From Janibacter sp. CX7 (GTDB taxonomy: Bacteria; Actinomycetota; Actinomycetes; Actinomycetales; Dermatophilaceae), in contig NZ_CP101464.1 of assembly GCF_024362365.1 (NCBI RefSeq), positions 3,165,344 to 3,229,343 on the forward strand: a DNA stretch of 64,000 nucleotides. The letters run 5' to 3'. Of this stretch, positions 60,964-64,000 are shown one piece after another. The first letter of the stretch is position 1. Each line of letters starts with the position of its first letter. The notes beneath the pieces are model-generated. The model ran no database searches, had not been told where the DNA came from, and saw only the letters and a list, made by a program, of their open reading frames with translations. Both the position numbers and the translations under genes were made by a program.

Positions 60964-61608
60964 TCAGCCAGCGATGACGTCCTCGTCGGAGGGCGTGGTG
61001 GACTCGGCCACCTCGTCCGTCTCGACCGGCGCGTTCTCAGCCGCCGGAGCAGCGGCCTCGGCAGCCGGGTGCACGACGACGAATCGACGCGGCTCGGTGC
61101 CCGAGGAGTCCGACACGAGACCGGCGGCGAGCACCTCGTCGTGCACGACCTTGCGCTCGAAGGCGCTCATCGGCTCGAGCTCGACCGACTCGTGGTCGGC
61201 GGTGACGGACGCGATCGCAGTCCGGGCGATCTCTACGAGCTCCGCCCGTCGGGCCGCACGGTGTCCGGCGACGTCGAGCATGAGGCGGCTTCGGTCCCCG
61301 GTCGCGGACTGGACCGCAAGGCGCGTCAGCTCCTGGAGAGCCTCGAGCACCTTGCCGTCCTGGCCGACGAGGCGCCGCGGGACGCGGCCCTCCTCGGAGT
61401 CGACGATGGCGACCGCGGCACGGTCACCATCGATGTCGAGGTCGATGTCGCCGTCGAGGTCGGCGATGTCGAGCAGGGTCTCGAGGAAGTCGGCAGCGAC
61501 CTCCCCTTCGCGCTCGAGCAGCTGACGCCGGCTCTTGCGGGGGGCCGGGGTCTCCTCGGCCGTGGTCTCCTGGTCCGCGGCGACCTCGGTCGTCGGGTTG
61601 TCACTCAT
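60964..61608 (-). CDS. Jag/KhpB RNA-binding protein (KH and R3H domains)
   Basis: A 214-residue protein. The N-terminal part is acidic with Lys/Arg (RKSRRQLLEREGEVAADFLE). A KH domain follows (VDSEEGRVPRRLVGQDGKVL, ALQELTRLAVQ), and an R3H domain (VELEPMSAFERKVVHDEVLA) with the Arg and His spaced as in the family. It binds RNA and affects cell elongation and division in Firmicutes. It is in the rpmH-rnpA-yidD-yidC-jag-rsmG array; the gap to yidC is 55 bases. Confidence 0.93.
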   Translation of the reverse strand: MSDNPTTEVAADQETTAEETPAPRKSRRQLLEREGEVAADFLETLLDIADLDGDIDLDIDGDRAAVAIVDSEEGRVPRRLVGQDGKVLEALQELTRLAVQSATGDRSRLMLDVAGHRAARRAELVEIARTAIASVTADHESVELEPMSAFERKVVHDEVLAAGLVSDSSGTEPRRFVVVHPAAEAAAPAAENAPVETDEVAESTTPSDEDVIAG

Positions 61609-61663
61609 GGTGTCTCCTGCGTGTGGCGGTCGGGTGCCCGGGTTGCCCCGGGCGCTCCGGGGG

Positions 61664-62704
61664 TCAGTTGTCGGTCTTGGGGCGGTCTTCGCTCACCGGC
61701 GAGCTCGACGTCGACTTCGGCGGCGGACCGCCCTTCTTCTTCGCCCGCTTCTTCGAGGTCGGCTGCTGACGCTGCCCGGAGATGACGCCCTTCGCCTCGA
61801 GCTCGCTCGCCATCTCGGCGTCGTGCTTGCGCTCCCGGGTCTCCTCGGGGGTGTCGACCGACTTGCCGGCCTTGCGGCGGCGGGCCTGCATCGCCTTCTC
61901 CGCGGCAGAGCCGGGCGCCGGCATGCGGCGGATGACGTAGAACTGCTGGCACATGGTCCACACGTTGGTCGTGAACCAGTAGATGAGGACACCGATCGGG
62001 AAGTAGACGCCGGACACGGCGAAGATGATCGGGAAGAGGTAGAGCATCATCTTCTGCTGCTGCGCGAAGGGGCCCTCGAGAGCGGACTCCGGCATGTTCT
62101 TGCGCATCAGCTGGTACTGCGTCGTGAAGGTCGTCAGCGACATCAGGATGATGAGAGTGATCGTCACGAGCTTGACGCTCAGACCGCCACCCGTCCCGAG
62201 GAACTGTGCCGAGAGCTGCGCGCCGAAGATCGAGGACGACTCCGCCTGGGCCGCCACCTGCTGGGTGATCGGGCCGATGCCCGACTTCGCCCCGGACCCG
62301 ATCTCGTCGAGGCTGTTGAGGACGCGGAAGAGACCGAAGAAGAAGGGCATCTGCGCGAAGATCGGCAGGCAGGACGAGAACGGGTTGGTCCCGCTGTCCT
62401 TGTAGAGCGCCATCGTCTCTTCCGTCATCTTCTGACGGGACTCCGGATCGGTCTTGCCCTTGTACTTCGCCTGGATCTTCTGCATCTCGGGCTGGATGAG
62501 CTGCATCTTGCGCGAGGCGTGGATCTGGCGGACGAAGAGCGGGATGAGCGCCGCCCGCATGACGATGACGAGACCGACGATGGACAGGGTCCAGGTCCAG
62601 CCGCTGGCCTCCGGCAGGCCGATCGCCGTGAGCGCCCCGTGCCACAGATACATGATCCAGGCGACGAGCCACTCGAAGGGATAGATGATGTCGCTGAAGC
62701 TCAC
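61664..62704 (-). CDS. yidC: Membrane protein insertase YidC
   Basis: A 346-residue insertase of the Gram-positive/Oxa1 type. It has five membrane helices (for example IIYPFEWLVAWIMYLWHG and LFPIIFAVSGVYFPIGVLIY). The hydrophilic groove Arg is in MRAALIPLFVRQIHASRKMQ, and a Lys/Arg-rich cytoplasmic tail ends the protein. It lacks the large external domain of Gram-negative YidC. The GTG start overlaps the yidD stop by four bases. Confidence 0.96.
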   Translation of the reverse strand: MSFSDIIYPFEWLVAWIMYLWHGALTAIGLPEASGWTWTLSIVGLVIVMRAALIPLFVRQIHASRKMQLIQPEMQKIQAKYKGKTDPESRQKMTEETMALYKDSGTNPFSSCLPIFAQMPFFFGLFRVLNSLDEIGSGAKSGIGPITQQVAAQAESSSIFGAQLSAQFLGTGGGLSVKLVTITLIILMSLTTFTTQYQLMRKNMPESALEGPFAQQQKMMLYLFPIIFAVSGVYFPIGVLIYWFTTNVWTMCQQFYVIRRMPAPGSAAEKAMQARRRKAGKSVDTPEETRERKHDAEMASELEAKGVISGQRQQPTSKKRAKKKGGPPPKSTSSSPVSEDRPKTDN

Positions 62705-63033
62705 GTGGTGAACGTCCTTCGGTCGGTGGCGCCGGGTACGACGCCGTCGTCGTGGGCCTCGATGTCGGCGAAGCGGGGCCTGGCCAGGTCAGGCGAGCCG
62801 CGCTGCGCCCACGTCTCGGGCACGTGGTCGATGCCCCCGGCGGTCCAGGGGTTGCACCGCACGAGGCGGTGCACGGTCAGATAGCTGCCGCGGATCAACC
62901 CGAAGCGCCGCAGCGCGGTGATCCCGTAAGCCGAGCAGCTCGGGAAGTAGCGGCAGCTCTGCGGCAGCAGCGGCGAGACGAGCAGCTGGTAGCCACGGAC
63001 GAGCCAGACGAGCGGCAGAGCGAGGATCTTCAT
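62701..63033 (-). CDS. yidD: Membrane protein insertion efficiency factor YidD
   Basis: A 110-residue protein with the family sequence LVRGYQLLVSPLLPQSCRYF, then PSCSAYGITALRRFGLIRGS and HRLVRCNPWTAGGID. Three Cys in the conserved places and an N-terminal hydrophobic helix are visible. The tail of about 35 residues past the family core is variable. It overlaps rnpA and yidC by four bases on each side. Confidence 0.95.
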   Translation of the reverse strand: MKILALPLVWLVRGYQLLVSPLLPQSCRYFPSCSAYGITALRRFGLIRGSYLTVHRLVRCNPWTAGGIDHVPETWAQRGSPDLARPRFADIEAHDDGVVPGATDRRTFTT

Positions 63034-63404
63034 CTCGCCTGCTCAACGAAGAGGGCGTGCACGCAGTGCCGAAGGGCAGCGCCCAGCTCGTGCGAGTCGG
63101 CGCCGGCGGCCGCGGGGTTGGCCCGGATCACCAGGTCGGTCCCGTGCGGCAGGTCGGCCAGGAGCGGTGCCACCTGGGCCCGCAACCGGCGCTTGACCCG
63201 AGTGCGGGTCACCGCGTTGCCGACGGCCGTGGACACGACGAGACCGACGCGCGGGGAGTCATCCCCCCGGGCGTCGGTCTGGGTCGCGTCCGCCACACGG
63301 GCATGGACCACGAGCAGTCGGGAGCCCTGGCGTCGAGTGCCTCGGCCCCTGACAGTCGCCGCGAAGTCCGCGCGCTCCGTCAGGCGGTGCCGCGCGGGCA
63401 GCAC
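63030..63404 (-). CDS. rnpA: Ribonuclease P protein component
   Basis: A 124-residue protein. It begins VLPARHRLTERADFAATVRG, has VGLVVSTAVGNAVTRTRVKR as the RNR-type RNA-binding helix and LVIRANPAAAGADSHEL at the end. The protein assists the RNA subunit in 5' processing of tRNA. The GTG start is 11 bases past rpmH; a 98-codon longer reading runs across rpmH in another frame and is not real. Confidence 0.94.
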   Translation of the reverse strand: MLPARHRLTERADFAATVRGRGTRRQGSRLLVVHARVADATQTDARGDDSPRVGLVVSTAVGNAVTRTRVKRRLRAQVAPLLADLPHGTDLVIRANPAAAGADSHELGAALRHCVHALFVEQAR

Positions 63405-63415
63405 CGGGTGGCTCG

Positions 63416-63553
63416 TCAGGCAGAGAGCTTGGAGCGGCCCTTGGAGCGGCGGTTGCTCAGGATCGCGCGGCCGGCGCGGGTACGCATGCGCAGGCGGAAG
63501 CCGTGGGTCTTGGCGCGGCGACGGTTGTTGGGCTGGAAGGTGCGCTTGCTCAT
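63416..63553 (-). CDS. rpmH: 50S ribosomal protein L34
   Basis: A 45-residue L34: [20 protein letters not shown] and [20 protein letters not shown] with the final KLSA. It is the first gene of the leftward origin block and lies next to the expected dnaA. Confidence 0.97.
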   Translation of the reverse strand: MSKRTFQPNNRRRAKTHGFRLRMRTRAGRAILSNRRSKGRSKLSA

Positions 63554-64000
63554 GTGCGGTCTCCGATGGTCGGTGGGCCGGCGGCCCGGTGCTGACGTGT
63601 GTGGGCTCTTCGGCCGCGATCGGAAGCCCACGCGCGTCCCACCGGGTGATCCGGCTGGGTCGTGGGCATGCGAAAGCGGCCGACAGGCCGACGTCCACGG
63701 TACGGGACGCCCGCTCGCAGGGTCAAACCGCCGGAGCCGGCTCCGGGACCCTGGGGAATCGAGCGACGATGCCACCGCCAGAGAGCCTGTCCAGCGCGAC
63801 ACGCCGGGACGCTGGAAAAAGTCCGTGCGTCAGGTTGCCCGGGCCCCGGTGTGTTGTTAGCGTCGCACCTCACCACCTTGCCCCACGTACATCTCCACAG
63901 TCTGTGGACAACGTTGTGGATGGGACGTACGGCAGGGGAGGATGATGTCGACAGAGTTCCGATCGGCCCCCGAGCCGCAGAGAAGTTGAGGTGTGCGCCC
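63554..64000. other. rpmH-dnaA intergenic region with DnaA boxes
   Basis: A 447-base stretch without a long reading frame of typical coding character. On the minus strand it must hold the rpmH promoter and leader. On the plus strand it holds TGTGGACAA (63903-63911, a perfect reverse DnaA box), TGTGGATGG (partial, 63915) and TCTCCACAG (63892). The bases TCCACAGTCTGTGGA (63894-63908) form a perfect palindrome. This is the expected dnaA upstream region. The dnaA gene itself does not begin inside the window in a frame I can support. Confidence 0.7.
63942..63989 (+). CDS. Possible 15-codon leader peptide before dnaA
   Basis: An ATG pair follows AGGGGAGG at good spacing. The frame reads MMSTEFRSAPEPQRS and stops 11 bases before the window ends. 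The strong ribosome site on so short a frame could mark a leader peptide, or a false start upstream of the real dnaA start beyond the edge. No other evidence. Confidence 0.25.
   Translation: MMSTEFRSAPEPQRS

Noticed and set aside
1..64000. CCCTTCG as a strand-biased FtsK-orienting (KOPS-like) motif
   Set aside because: Both orientations are about equally frequent by eye (roughly 28 to 34), so it does not mark the direction of replication.
1..64000. tRNA, rRNA, insertion sequences and prophage genes
   Set aside because: I looked for T-loop signatures, transposase and integrase motifs and long terminal repeats and saw none that hold up.

Overview
The window is very GC-rich and actinobacterial. 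It carries the chromosome-origin neighbourhood typical of the phylum: rpmH, rnpA, yidD, yidC, jag, rsmG, parA and parB at the right end, three perfect parS sites, and DnaA boxes just before where dnaA should begin. Gene content and small intergenic gaps suggest a Micrococcales member, perhaps Intrasporangiaceae (Janibacter-like). That placement is an inference, not a measurement. Replication would run from right to left, so minus-strand genes are co-directional with the fork, and most genes are on that strand.

Layout. 0-1.8 kb: the start of a HelD-like gene, a monoacylglycerol-lipase-like hydrolase and an unknown gene. 1.9-8.5 kb: mmsA and a MoxR-DUF58-VWA-VWA operon. 8.6-15.8 kb: a secreted amidohydrolase, a MATE transporter, a DUF3352 membrane protein and a lipoprotein/OmpA pair. 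15.9-23.5 kb: rplI-rpsR-ssb-rpsF, a GT87-like mannosyltransferase candidate, a class A penicillin-binding protein, and padR-ino1 with a PadR-type operator. 23.5-25.0 kb: a P450 and a free-standing biotin carrier. 25-45.5 kb: a type VII secretion-like island. 45.5-57.6 kb: pcnA, a lipase, Nudix, DUF6049, murJ, a pseudokinase, sigM, an anti-sigma candidate, trxB and trxA. 57.7-64 kb: the partition and origin block.

The most interesting part is the type VII-like island. Twelve tightly spaced minus-strand genes (44.0 to 25.9 kb) encode two Mog1/LpqN-like small proteins, a PP2C phosphatase, a long FHA protein, a Ser/Thr kinase, a small membrane protein, a second FHA protein, a membrane beta-propeller candidate, MoxR, DUF58, a catalytically degenerate transglutaminase-like membrane protein and an EssC/EccC-like triple ATPase with its own FHA domain. 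A WXG100 protein with a long C-terminal repeat domain sits upstream, and two small WXG100 proteins sit downstream. Kinase, phosphatase and three FHA proteins in one transcription unit suggest secretion gated by threonine phosphorylation.

Five minus-strand promoters share one architecture: a palindrome GGGGAGTNCTCCCC whose near edge lies a constant 24-25 bases upstream of a TANNNT -10 element. They precede the two WXG100 units, the MoxR-VWA operon, the DUF3352 gene and the lipoprotein/OmpA operon. This links loci up to 37 kb apart into one candidate regulon whose regulator is not in the window.

Gene order recalls Mycobacterium tuberculosis on both flanks (Rv0046c-Rv0056 and Rv3907c-rpmH). There the two blocks lie on opposite sides of the origin; here they lie on the same side. 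All statements rest on reading the sequence and on family knowledge; no database search was run.
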